The translations under genes and the position numbers were made by a program. This document shows positions 1-7,332 of a stretch of DNA of 36,981 nt, piece by piece. Source of the DNA: Fidelibacterota bacterium (lineage in GTDB: Bacteria; Fidelibacterota; Fidelibacteria; Fidelibacterales; Fidelibacteraceae); the NCBI GenBank assembly GCA_028699915.1, contig JAQVTR010000004.1, positions 1-36,981 on the forward strand, written 5' to 3'. The notes beneath the pieces are model-generated. The model did no database searches. It saw only the letters and a program-made list of their open reading frames with translations, and was not told the origin of the DNA. Every line of letters starts with the position of its first letter. Position 1 is the stretch's first letter.

Positions 1-273
1 ATGACGAAAGAGCTGCTTGAGCGGGAATATGCCGCTTTGATTGCCAATGGCCATATGCGATGGGCTGAGATAGATTTTATGAAAAATACGCAATTGGCGA
101 AACGGTTCGAGATCGCCGCTTCTACTGTGGTTGTCGCGGATATCCGGGAGGGAGAAGTCCTTCGTTATCAGCGCCTTGATAAAGTCTGGACCCTGACCGG
201 CGACCGGAAAGCCTTCGAGAGTTATCTGCGCACGGCGATCGATCTCTATCTGGACGGGAAGGATGCAAAATGA
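1..273 (+). CDS. ArsF-like protein, C-terminal part (5' end outside window)
   Basis: The 90 visible residues resemble the C-terminal part of the small exported thioredoxin-like proteins named ArsF (nitrophenyl compound nitroreductase subunit family). The features shared are a run of hydrophobic strand residues (STVVVADIREGE), then the RLDKVWTL stretch and a final helix. Members normally begin with a signal peptide and a Cys-x-x-Cys segment, neither of which is visible, so the ATG at base 1 is probably an internal Met and the gene is cut by the window edge. The stop codon overlaps the start of the next gene (ATGA), so the two are almost certainly translated together. That pairing with an ArsG/DsbD-like permease is the main support for the call. 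The arsenic-related name comes from one studied system; a general periplasmic redox role is equally possible. Confidence 0.6.
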   Translation: MTKELLEREYAALIANGHMRWAEIDFMKNTQLAKRFEIAASTVVVADIREGEVLRYQRLDKVWTLTGDRKAFESYLRTAIDLYLDGKDAK

Positions 274-959
274 ACGAACTCGCCATTTTTACCGCACTTT
301 GGCTGGGTATCCTGACTGCCATCAGCCCCTGTCCCCTGGCAACCAACATTGCCGCCATCTCTTTTATTGCACAAAAAGCATGGCGCAAGGATCATGTGCT
401 CGTTTCGGGACTGCTCTATGCAGCGGGCCGAACATTGGTTTATGTTGCATTGGGCGCCGGCATTGCCGCCGGACTGCTGGCAAATGCGGAGATATCCCGC
501 TTTCTGCAGAAACACATGAACGAGATCCTGGGTCCCCTTCTTATACTGCTGGGAATGGTCTTGCTCAACTGGCTGGGCGCGGGCATATCCTTTACACCAA
601 AAACTGAAGGCATTCAAAAAAAGGCTGAAAAGGGCAGCGTTTGGCTTGCGCTTCCCATTGGCGCGCTTTTCGCGCTAAGCTTCTGTCCGGTTTCGGCCGG
701 GCTGTTTTTTGGCGGACTGGTACCTCTTGCCGTCAGAGAAAGTTCCATTGTGATGTTTCCGCTGATTTACGGACTCGGAACCGCCTTGTCGGTCATCCTC
801 TTTGCCTTTCTGCTGGCCTTTGCCGCGAAATCCGTCAGCAAGGTATTCACAAAAATGGCACATATCGAGATCTGGGTCCGCAAGATCACGGGCGCGGTGT
901 TTATCGCTGTGGGTATTTATTATTCACTGGTTTACATTTACGGGCTAAACTTTAAATAG
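270..959 (+). CDS. ArsG/CcdA/DsbD-like membrane transporter
   Basis: This is a 229-residue integral membrane protein with about six hydrophobic helices. It carries two Cys-Pro elements typical of the DsbD/CcdA transmembrane fold: SPCPLATN in the first helix and SFCPVSAG near the middle. These paired cysteines normally pass electrons from cytoplasmic thioredoxin to the periplasm. The protein belongs to the subgroup named ArsG (aromatic aminobenzylarsenical efflux permease), usually found next to an ArsF-like thioredoxin protein, as here. It starts inside the stop codon of the upstream gene, implying translational coupling. Whether it exports organoarsenicals or moves reducing equivalents to the ArsF-like partner cannot be decided from sequence. 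The 169 bases after it, before the convergent mscS gene, show no convincing terminator. Confidence 0.7.
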   Translation: MNELAIFTALWLGILTAISPCPLATNIAAISFIAQKAWRKDHVLVSGLLYAAGRTLVYVALGAGIAAGLLANAEISRFLQKHMNEILGPLLILLGMVLLNWLGAGISFTPKTEGIQKKAEKGSVWLALPIGALFALSFCPVSAGLFFGGLVPLAVRESSIVMFPLIYGLGTALSVILFAFLLAFAAKSVSKVFTKMAHIEIWVRKITGAVFIAVGIYYSLVYIYGLNFK

Positions 960-1128
960 CTTAAAAACCTTCATGCCGGATCAACCCCGCTTATTGCATT
1001 AAAGAGGGGAGTGATAATCGGGATACGAACAAACATAGCATAAAGATTATAAGCGGCATTCCGGCGGAAAAGGCATTCCCGGAGATCTGCTCTTATTGTC
1101 TTAAAAATAATCCAAAATTGATTCCGGC

Positions 1129-1953
1129 CTATTTGTTTGGGTACAGATGCACATCTCGCTGGGGAAAGGGGATGGTCAGCCCGGCCTTTTCTATCTCTAC
1201 CTTGACTTTTTTTATCAGATCAAAACGTGTTGCCCAATAGTTCACAACATCCGTCCATCCGCGCAGCTGCAGATTGACGGAGCTGTCTGCCATGGCGGTA
1301 ACAATAACCTGTGCCGCGGGTTCCGGCAGGAAGCGTTGCTCTTCCGCCGCGATGCGATTCAGCACCTCCAGTGCAGTATCGATGGAATCGCCGTAGGAAA
1401 TGCGGATCGTGATATCCAGGCGGCGTTTGCCGTTCCGGGTATAATTCTTCATGGAATTGTTGAATACGGCGCTGTTGGGAGCGGAAATGTACAATCCGTC
1501 AAAGGTTTCCATGATGGTATTGAAAAAATTGATCTCGACCACGGTTCCCTCATAGGATCCGGTTTCAATATAATCTCCTTTGTGAAACGGGCGCAGGATC
1601 ACGAGCAAGACACCGGCGGCAATGTTGCCAAGAGTATCTTTTAAGGCCAGGCCGATCGCCAGTCCGGCGGCGCCCAGCAGTGCAATAATGCTGGTGGTGT
1701 TAATGCCGAAAATATCCAGGACGATGATCACGGCAACAATATAAACCAGATAGGTCAGCGTGGAGCTGACCATCGGCACCAACGTCTCGTCAAAGCGTTC
1801 ATTGCGTTCATTAATGCGCTTGACACCCTTTCTCAGCAGCTTGGAGACGATGGTTGCAGCGACAATGACCAGAAGCAGCAGCAGCACGTTCTTTCCCAGG
1901 GTAAGCACTTTTTCGGAGTTGTTCTCCCAAAAGGTAACCAGAAAATCTTTCAT
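1129..1953 (-). CDS. mscS: Small-conductance mechanosensitive channel (MscS family)
   Basis: The product is a 274-residue channel that opens under membrane tension during osmotic downshock; E. coli MscS has 286 residues. Three N-terminal hydrophobic helices are visible. The third is the Gly/Ala-rich pore helix (GLAIGLALKDTLGNIAAGVL), followed by the family stretch RPFHKGDYI that opens the cytoplasmic beta domain. The C-terminal alpha/beta vestibule domain is present to the end (FPQRDVHLYP). The start has a strong ribosome binding site (AAAGGAGA) about six bases upstream. It lies only 21 bases downstream of corA on the same strand, so the two are likely one operon. Nothing in the sequence is unusual for a plain MscS. 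Confidence 0.93.
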   Translation of the reverse strand: MKDFLVTFWENNSEKVLTLGKNVLLLLLVIVAATIVSKLLRKGVKRINERNERFDETLVPMVSSTLTYLVYIVAVIIVLDIFGINTTSIIALLGAAGLAIGLALKDTLGNIAAGVLLVILRPFHKGDYIETGSYEGTVVEINFFNTIMETFDGLYISAPNSAVFNNSMKNYTRNGKRRLDITIRISYGDSIDTALEVLNRIAAEEQRFLPEPAAQVIVTAMADSSVNLQLRGWTDVVNYWATRFDLIKKVKVEIEKAGLTIPFPQRDVHLYPNK

Positions 1954-1974
1954 ATAGAATCTCCTTTCATATTT

Positions 1975-3039
1975 TCACAGCCATTTTTTCCGTTTAAAAA
2001 ACCGCAGCATCAGGATCGCCACTACGATCAGCACACCCCAAAATACCGGATAGGCAAAACGCCACTGAAGTTCGGGCATATGGACAAAATTCGTCCCATA
2101 AACACCCGCAATAAAGGTCAGCGGGATAAAGATCGCGGAAAAGATCGTCAATACTTTCATGATCTCATTCAGGCGGTTGCTGATGCTGCTGTTGTAAATG
2201 TCAAGATGATCGGTCAGCATAATGCGGTAGGTGTCCACGGTTTCCAGCGCCTGCGTCGCGATATCTTGCAGGTCTTTCAGAAAAGGCCGGGTTGAGTCCC
2301 GGAACAGCTCGGTTTCCTGACGGCTTAACTGTTGAATGAATTCTTTTGCCGGGCGGATCGATTTCCGCAAATAATTCATTTCACGCTTGTAATCGTTGAT
2401 CTTTGTCAGGGTTTTCCTTCCGGGATTGCCGAGCAGCTCTACTTCAAGATCTTCGATCTTTTCCCCAACGCGTTCCACCAGCAGAATATAATTGTCCACA
2501 ACCGCATCCAGAATACTGTAAGCAAGATAATCGGCACGTTCACTCCGTATCCGTCCGATCTGTTTCCGCAGGCGTGTCCGCAGCGGCTGGAAAACATCTC
2601 CGGGACGTTCCTGAAAGGTCAGCAGATAGCGATCCCCAAGAACAATGCTCAGTTGCTCCGAATAAATGCGGTTTTCTTTGTCATTGTAATGCATCATTTT
2701 CAGGACAAAGAAAAGGTGATCGTCATAAACCTCCATTTTCGGGCGCTGTCCGGTGTTGACAATGTCTTCGGGAACCAGGGGGTGCAGATTGAACTTGTCG
2801 GCCAGCGATTTCACCATTTCCGGATCATGCACCCCGTAGAGATTGATCCAGCTGACGGAATCACGGTCCTTAGGTACACGGATATCGTCAATGTTCTCCG
2901 GATGTGACTCTTCAAGGGTTTCCTCGTGATAGTCTATGACATGCAAACTTGGCATGTCGACCTTTTTTGTACCGATAAAAACCGCTTCCCCGGGCGCCAG
3001 CCCGTATGCGGCGGTCTTGTCTTTTATAAAGCGTGCCAT
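1975..3039 (-). CDS. corA: CorA-type divalent cation transporter with GTN instead of GMN signature
   Basis: This 354-residue protein closely follows the CorA plan. It has a large N-terminal alpha/beta cytoplasmic domain, a long stalk helix (around residues 200-300) and two C-terminal transmembrane helices separated by a short loop. It ends in a basic tail (FKRKKWL). CorA forms pentamers that import Mg2+ (sometimes Co2+ or Ni2+). The signature after the first membrane helix, usually YGMNF, reads YGTNF here (Thr316, codon ACG at 2092-2094), followed by the expected MPEL loop. GMN forms the outer selectivity site, so the Thr may alter cation preference; other loop features are intact. The start has an AAGGAGA site. 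mscS follows 21 bases downstream. Confidence 0.9.
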   Translation of the reverse strand: MARFIKDKTAAYGLAPGEAVFIGTKKVDMPSLHVIDYHEETLEESHPENIDDIRVPKDRDSVSWINLYGVHDPEMVKSLADKFNLHPLVPEDIVNTGQRPKMEVYDDHLFFVLKMMHYNDKENRIYSEQLSIVLGDRYLLTFQERPGDVFQPLRTRLRKQIGRIRSERADYLAYSILDAVVDNYILLVERVGEKIEDLEVELLGNPGRKTLTKINDYKREMNYLRKSIRPAKEFIQQLSRQETELFRDSTRPFLKDLQDIATQALETVDTYRIMLTDHLDIYNSSISNRLNEIMKVLTIFSAIFIPLTFIAGVYGTNFVHMPELQWRFAYPVFWGVLIVVAILMLRFFKRKKWL

Positions 3040-3121
3040 ACCCGCTCTCCTTGAAACATGTGCCGAGACAGTCGCAAAACGGTCCCGTTATGCCATGTTA
3101 TACGGATTTACCTTATAATTT

Positions 3122-3149
3122 AGTATAAATGCCCTGAAAATAACAGCAA
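3122..3149 (-). promoter_or_regulatory. Possible corA-mscS promoter
   Basis: Reading the minus strand upstream of corA there is TTGCTG (3149-3144), a 16-base spacer, and TATACT (3127-3122), about 83 bases before the corA start. The boxes resemble -35 and -10 elements of the housekeeping sigma factor. The 5' leader that would result is AT-poor and roughly 75 bases long; I see no recognisable Mg2+ riboswitch in it. Pattern-based only. Confidence 0.4.
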
Positions 3150-3223
3150 ATTTCGCTAAAGTCCCCGTCTGATGCGGCCGGACCCATCGATTTGCTGTTG
3201 ATTGAACCCAATGACGAAAGGCA

Positions 3224-3472
3224 TCAGAAATGTTTTTTAGCGAAGGCTCGACCGGAATGCAACTTAAGATATTCTTCAAATTTCATTGCTTTGATCTTTG
3301 ACCGGAATGCTATAGCGGTAATTAAATCCCAGGGTTTATGCATTTGACTGTATTTGTCATAGCCGGAATTATGTTAATGTAAACGTTCACGGAGATTCTT
3401 TGTTAATCCAACATAAAATCTTTTATTAATTACCTTACCTTGAAGCATATAAACGTAATAGAAATTACTCAA
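3224..3472 (-). pseudogene. GIY-YIG nuclease superfamily gene with an in-frame stop
   Basis: Read on the minus strand from a TTG start at 3472-3470, this 83-codon frame encodes a typical small GIY-YIG protein of the UPF0213/YhbQ type. It has a YYVYML strand, then RFYVGLT, a Lys/Arg-rich helix (KNLRERLH), HNSG, and a tail with KPWDLI, FRSKIKAMKFEEYLK and HSGRAFAKKHF. Codon 33 is TAA (3376-3374), exactly where family members carry Lys, Gln or Glu before HNSG, so a single base change explains it. The start is preceded by a purine-rich stretch (GGAGGGGGAGGAAG) that would be a strong ribosome binding site. No frameshift is seen elsewhere, so decay looks recent, unless the stop is a sequencing error. 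It lies between corA and tmRNA and has no partner genes. Confidence 0.75.
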
Positions 3473-3537
3473 CTTCCTCCCCCTCCGGATCGGTGAATAA
3501 TTTAATGTAACAGGGTGTGGTCTGTCCTGAATTGTAC

Positions 3538-3610
3538 GGCTTCGTTCCTTGTTGTATCAAGCAACTTCGCCGTTACTGGTCCTCGTAAACCTTTCAAGTT
3601 TGACGAAGCC
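3538..3610. repeat. Inverted repeat with internal hairpins next to the tmRNA 3' end
   Basis: GGCTTCGT at 3538-3545 is matched perfectly by its reverse complement ACGAAGCC at 3603-3610, enclosing 57 bases. Inside are two shorter inverted pairs: TTGTT...AGCAA near 3549-3565 (one wobble pair) and AAAC...GTTT near 3587-3600. The whole could fold as a branched structure on either strand. It begins five bases past the encoded tmRNA end and lies upstream of the GIY-YIG remnant. It lacks a T-run, so it is not a standard tmRNA terminator. It may be part of a repeated unit carrying the GIY-YIG gene, or a processing structure. Confidence 0.45.
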
Positions 3611-3614
3611 CGTG

Positions 3615-3965
3615 TGGAGGTGCCGGGAATCGAACCCGGGTCCAAAGCAGAGACCGACATGTTTTCTACGTGTGTAGGCAGTTGAATGGTCTTAATTGTT
3701 CCGGTTCAAGAACCAAAACCCGGAACAACGCAGATCACTGTTTTTAACACGGATCACGTAATCACTGAACCGTGCGAGTCCGTAAGATGGCGCCTGTTCC
3801 GGACCTACGAACAAAGTCCGGGCAGACGGCTGTCCAACTAATTAGGCAGCGTATGCAAAATTATCTGCATTTAAATTGAGTCTCAGATTGATTTACGTGG
3901 ATTCCTGAACACCACGACACGCTTGCATCCCGACCTGTCCGCCCTGTCGAAACCTTTACACCCCC
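3615..3965 (-). ncRNA. ssrA: Transfer-messenger RNA (tmRNA)
   Basis: The RNA is about 351 bases. Its 5' end GGGGGTG pairs with CACCTCC at the 3' end to form the tRNA-like acceptor stem. The T-arm (CCGGGTTCGATTCCCGG) precedes that end, and the conserved 5' segment after the acceptor continues GTAAAGGTTTCGACAGGG. Discriminator A is at 3615 and CCA is not encoded. The message segment ends with the frame AAT TTA AAT GCA GAT AAT TTT GCA TAC GCT GCC TAA (3877-3842), giving a tag of about Ala-NLNADNFAYAA. Its Ala-Ala C-terminus marks rescued proteins for proteolysis. The resume codon is inferred by analogy (an A four bases upstream, as in E. coli). tmRNA with SmpB frees ribosomes stalled on broken messages. 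Confidence 0.95.
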
Positions 3966-3982
3966 ATTTCAAAAAGCGCATC

Positions 3983-4011
3983 AATATACTCTTATACAAA
4001 GCATTTGTCAA
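3983..4011 (-). promoter_or_regulatory. Strong tmRNA promoter
   Basis: On the minus strand upstream of ssrA: TTGACA (4011-4006), a 17-base spacer and TATATT (3988-3983). This is near-consensus for a sigma-70-type promoter. Transcription would start around 3976, about 10 bases before the mature 5' end, which RNase P would trim. Such strength suits a stable RNA. Confidence 0.8.
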
Positions 4012-4069
4012 TCTGTTGCTGAAAATTTTATTTATTTGGCTTTTCTTCGTATCCCGCTTTAAAAAAACA

Positions 4070-4098
4070 CTGAAAAATTTATAAATTATTCCTATATT
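4070..4098 (+). promoter_or_regulatory. Possible pepF promoter
   Basis: CTGAAA (4070-4075), 17 bases, then TATATT (4093-4098), about 60 bases before the pepF ATG. The -10 box is good and the -35 box is poor. It lies divergently from the tmRNA promoter, with about 58 bases between the two -35 regions. Confidence 0.4.
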
Positions 4099-4158
4099 AA
4101 AGGTCCAATCCGAAAAAGGGTTGTTTTGATCACAGAAAAAAAGAAAAAAGGAAAAACA

Positions 4159-6042
4159 ATGATGAAAGGAATTGCAGTATTGACAGTATCGCTTGCACTC
4201 TTATTTGGCACCGCCCTTGCCGCCGGGAACGCGGAAGAAGGGAAACGCATTCCGACGCGTGAGGAGATCGAAGAACAATATCGCTGGAATCTGGGAGATA
4301 TTTACGCCGATACCGAAACCTGGGAGGCGGATTACGCCTATGTCGAAGCCAATATGGAAAAGATCAAAGATTTCAGGGGAAAACTTGGAAAATCTGCGTC
4401 GAATCTTGAACAGTGCCTGCTGATGTCCGAAAATCTCGAGCGCAAGCTTGATAAGTTATATATTTACGCACACATGCTTAAGGATCAGGATACTAAAAAT
4501 ACCGAAAGTCAGGCGCTGGCAAACCGTATTGCCGTTCTAAATCAAAATTATTACCAGGAGCGCGCTTTTCTCTGGCCGGAAATACAGGCAATTCCCGAAC
4601 GCAAGCTCTTTAAATTCGTCGATTCGTCACCTTATTTGGAGCAGTACCGTCATCCTTTCCGGGATATGATCCGGCAGAAAGCCCACATTCTCTCCGAACG
4701 CGAGGAAGAACTGCTGGCAATGGCGGGCAATATGAGCAGCGAATTCAGCAATATTCGTGAAGCATTGACTCAGGCGGATATCGAATTTCCCAAAGTCCGC
4801 GACGATAACGGCGAACTGATCGAACTATCCTATGCCCGCTATTCCCTTTTATTGCGATCAAGGGATCCCAAAGTCCGCCGGGAAGCCTTTCTGGGCATGT
4901 ACGGGACATACGATGAATTTAAAAACACCAGTGCCGCGACCTATCGCGGATCGATCCAAAAAGATATCTTCTATGCAAAAGCCCGCGGTTATGACAGCTG
5001 TATCCGCATGTCCCTGGACGCCGACAATGTCCCCGTTGAGGTTTATGACAACCTGATCTCCACTACCCACGAATACTTGGATCCTCTGCATCGCCTGCTG
5101 AATCTGCGTAAAAAAATGATGGGGGTCAAGGAACTGCATCTCTACGATACCAGTGTACCGCTGGTCAAGTCTTCCGATAAACATTACACCTACGAAGAAG
5201 CTAAAGACCTCATTATTGAAGCCCTTGCAGTAATGGGACCCCAATTCCAGGCTGACGCGGAAAAAGCGCTGAACTCCCGCTGGGTGGATGTCTATGAAAC
5301 CCGAAATAAACGTTCCGGTGCATATTCCTGGGGCGCTTTTGACACCCATCCCTATATGCTGATGAACTATAACGGTACACTGGATAATGTCTTTACGCTC
5401 ATTCACGAGCTGGGGCATTCGCTGCACTCATACTACACCCACCAGACACAGCCTTTTGCAACGGCCAATTATACGCTGTTCGTTGCGGAAGTAGCCTCTA
5501 CGTTTCTGGAAAATATTCTGATGGATTACATGTTGAAGACGGTCGAAGACAAGGACCTGAAGCTTGCCCTCCTGAATCAGTGGGCCGAGAATATCGAAGG
5601 GACACTTTATACCCAGGTCATGTTCGCGGAGTTTGAACGCGAAGCGCATCGTCTGGCCGAAACAGGCGTACCGCTGACGGTTGAAACCTTGAACAATACC
5701 TATTTTGATATCCTTAAATCATATTATGACGGGGTCCTGGTCTTGGATCCGGAATATGCCCTGACCTGGAGCCGTATCCCGCATTTTTTCCGTCAGTTCT
5801 ATGTATACAAATACGCAACCAGCATCAGCGCCTCCACCGCATTGAGCCGGAAAGTGCTGAAAGGGGAGCCCGGGGCCATGGAAAACTACATGCAGTTCCT
5901 GCATAGCGGTTCCAGCGACTACTCCATTGAACTTCTGAAATTGGCCGGTGTAGATATGTCCACTCCGGAACCCATTGCGGAAACATTGGACCTCTTTGAC
6001 AGTATTGTGAGTCAAATGGAGGAGCTGATTTCCGGGAAATAA
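4159..6042 (+). CDS. pepF: Oligoendopeptidase F family metallopeptidase with export signal
   Basis: This is a peptidase of family M3B, which cuts short peptides. The zinc site is plain: HELGH at residues 416-420 with the third ligand Glu444 in FVAEVAS. The overall length (627 residues) matches the PepF family (about 600) plus a leader. I chose ATG 4159 because AAAGGA lies seven bases upstream; the in-frame TTG at 4126 would add eleven mostly Lys codons with no ribosome site. From 4159 the protein opens with a basic start and a hydrophobic stretch (GIAVLTVSLALLFGTALAA), a convincing Sec signal peptide. Most studied PepF enzymes are cytosolic, so this one probably acts in the periplasm. A terminator follows directly. 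Confidence 0.92.
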   Translation: MMKGIAVLTVSLALLFGTALAAGNAEEGKRIPTREEIEEQYRWNLGDIYADTETWEADYAYVEANMEKIKDFRGKLGKSASNLEQCLLMSENLERKLDKLYIYAHMLKDQDTKNTESQALANRIAVLNQNYYQERAFLWPEIQAIPERKLFKFVDSSPYLEQYRHPFRDMIRQKAHILSEREEELLAMAGNMSSEFSNIREALTQADIEFPKVRDDNGELIELSYARYSLLLRSRDPKVRREAFLGMYGTYDEFKNTSAATYRGSIQKDIFYAKARGYDSCIRMSLDADNVPVEVYDNLISTTHEYLDPLHRLLNLRKKMMGVKELHLYDTSVPLVKSSDKHYTYEEAKDLIIEALAVMGPQFQADAEKALNSRWVDVYETRNKRSGAYSWGAFDTHPYMLMNYNGTLDNVFTLIHELGHSLHSYYTHQTQPFATANYTLFVAEVASTFLENILMDYMLKTVEDKDLKLALLNQWAENIEGTLYTQVMFAEFEREAHRLAETGVPLTVETLNNTYFDILKSYYDGVLVLDPEYALTWSRIPHFFRQFYVYKYATSISASTALSRKVLKGEPGAMENYMQFLHSGSSDYSIELLKLAGVDMSTPEPIAETLDLFDSIVSQMEELISGK

Positions 6043-6064
6043 CTTTGAACTGTTTTGCAATAAG

Positions 6065-6104
6065 AAATCCCGTGAATGTTATTTGCGGGATTTTTAACTT
6101 TTTT
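6065..6104 (+). terminator. Rho-independent terminator after pepF
   Basis: An eight-base perfect stem, AAATCCCG (6065-6072) with CGGGATTT (6086-6093), has a 13-base loop and is followed by TT-AAC-TTTTTT. It begins 22 bases after the pepF stop and separates pepF from the next gene. Confidence 0.65.
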
Positions 6105-6120
6105 ACTTTAAGGTGAATCA

Positions 6121-6945
6121 ATGAAAACACGTTGGATGATGATCGCGGTAATGTTCCTGGCCTCGCTTGCCTTTGCCCAGGAAGAAGCGTTGCCCTGGAA
6201 AAAAGGAGGACAAGGCACTCTGAATTTTTCACAGACAGCATTAAGCAATTGGTCCGGCGGCGGCCAGAATGCCCTTTCGCTGAACGGCTTTGTGAGCGTA
6301 TTTGCCAATTATAAGCAGGATATACTCAGCTGGGACAATACTTTGGATCTTGCTTACGGTGTTGTTAATCAAGGCGGCGTCGTACAGAAAACAGACGACA
6401 AGATCGATCTTTCCTCCAAATTCGGATATACGGCATCCGGCAATTGGAATTATTCCGGCATTTTAGCTTTTAAAACCCAGATGACACGCGGTTATGCCGA
6501 TACATTAAAAATTTCCTCCTTTGCAGCACCCGCTTACTTACAGATAGCATTCGGTATGGAATATAAGCCGAATGAAGATATCAGCCTGTTTATCTCTCCG
6601 CTAAGCGGAAAAATGACCCTGGTACTGGATCCGGACCTCGCCGCTGCCGGCAGTTTTGGATTGACGCCCGGACAAAAGGTCCGGGGTGAATTCGGTGCCT
6701 ATGCAAAGGTTCAGTATCGCAAAACCATTGTTGAAAATGTGGTGTTCCAAACCAAATGCGATATCTTTATGAATTATCTTGAAAATCAACAGTTCATTGA
6801 TGTAAACTGGGAAGTATTGCTGGCAATGAAGATCAACGAATTCCTCTCTGCCAGTATCAGTACGCAAATGGTTTACGATCAGGATTACAGTGCCAAACTG
6901 CAATTCAAGGAGACTTTGGGCATCGGCCTGTCATTCTCCTTTTAA
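6121..6945 (+). CDS. DUF3078-type outer-membrane protein
   Basis: This 274-residue exported protein has a clear signal peptide (MMIAVMFLASLAFAQ). The mature part opens with the family pattern of DUF3078: a GGQGTLNFSQTALSNWSGGG segment and alternating hydrophobic strands to the last residue, which is Phe (GIGLSFSF). This pattern is typical of an outer-membrane beta barrel, with an aromatic C-terminus as recognised by the BAM machinery. DUF3078 proteins are common in FCB bacteria and their function is unknown. The start has AAGGTG six bases upstream. It sits downstream of a terminator, so it probably has its own promoter in the 78-base gap. It may be transcribed with the cupin and carboxypeptidase genes that follow. 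Confidence 0.82.
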   Translation: MKTRWMMIAVMFLASLAFAQEEALPWKKGGQGTLNFSQTALSNWSGGGQNALSLNGFVSVFANYKQDILSWDNTLDLAYGVVNQGGVVQKTDDKIDLSSKFGYTASGNWNYSGILAFKTQMTRGYADTLKISSFAAPAYLQIAFGMEYKPNEDISLFISPLSGKMTLVLDPDLAAAGSFGLTPGQKVRGEFGAYAKVQYRKTIVENVVFQTKCDIFMNYLENQQFIDVNWEVLLAMKINEFLSASISTQMVYDQDYSAKLQFKETLGIGLSFSF

Positions 6946-6972
6946 TTTGCATGTATCCAGGGGAGAAGATCT

Positions 6973-7323
6973 ATGATTATTCGATCACTTTCCACCGTAC
7001 CGGTAAAAAAGTTGGATATGGACGGGATAAAAGGTGTATACCGGCAAGTTCCTGTCGGGGTGCCGGAAAATGTCCCGAATTTTTCTTTCCGGGTCTTTAC
7101 CCTGGAACCGCTTGGGCATACGCCCTATCATGCGCATGCGTCCGAGCATCTCAATTACATTATCCGCGGGCAAGGTGCGCTAAAGGATGAAAACGGGAAA
7201 TTGCATCCCGTGAAAGAAGGAGATTTCTGTTTGGTTTATCCGAACGAAAAACATCAATTCCGTAATCTTTCCGAAAGCGGAGAGCTTGTTTTTATCTGTG
7301 CGGTAATGAAAGAATACGAATAA
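6973..7323 (+). CDS. Small single-domain cupin protein
   Basis: The 116-residue protein has both cupin motifs. Motif 1 is GHTPYHAHASEHLNYIIRGQG, giving the His-x-His...Glu metal ligands. Motif 2 is GDFCLVYPNEKHQFRN, giving the last His. A single metal-binding beta barrel is expected, probably cytoplasmic since no signal peptide is present. The family covers enzymes, sugar-binding and regulatory proteins, and nothing in the sequence picks a substrate. The ATG at 6973 is chosen for its AGGGGAGA site eight bases upstream. The gene is followed after nine bases by dacB, whose ribosome site overlaps its stop, so the two are likely cotranscribed. Confidence 0.85.
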   Translation: MIIRSLSTVPVKKLDMDGIKGVYRQVPVGVPENVPNFSFRVFTLEPLGHTPYHAHASEHLNYIIRGQGALKDENGKLHPVKEGDFCLVYPNEKHQFRNLSESGELVFICAVMKEYE

Positions 7324-7332
7324 GGAGCAAGC

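Noticed and set aside
960-1128. Possible terminator or small gene between the ArsG-like gene and mscS
   Set aside because: I found no stem followed by a T-run on either strand and no credible short frame.
3088-3279. A 63-codon open frame on the minus strand upstream of corA
   Set aside because: It has no ribosome site or recognisable motif, overlaps the end of the GIY-YIG remnant in another frame, and spans the likely corA promoter.
3250-3310. An 11-base direct repeat (GACCGGAATGC) at 3250-3260 and 3300-3310, exactly 50 bases apart
   Set aside because: Both copies fall within codons of the GIY-YIG remnant in different frames. With only two short copies, chance is the simplest explanation.
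4126-4158. TTG start for pepF at 4126
   Set aside because: It would add a Lys-rich stub before the signal peptide, and the stretch contains the ribosome site of ATG 4159.
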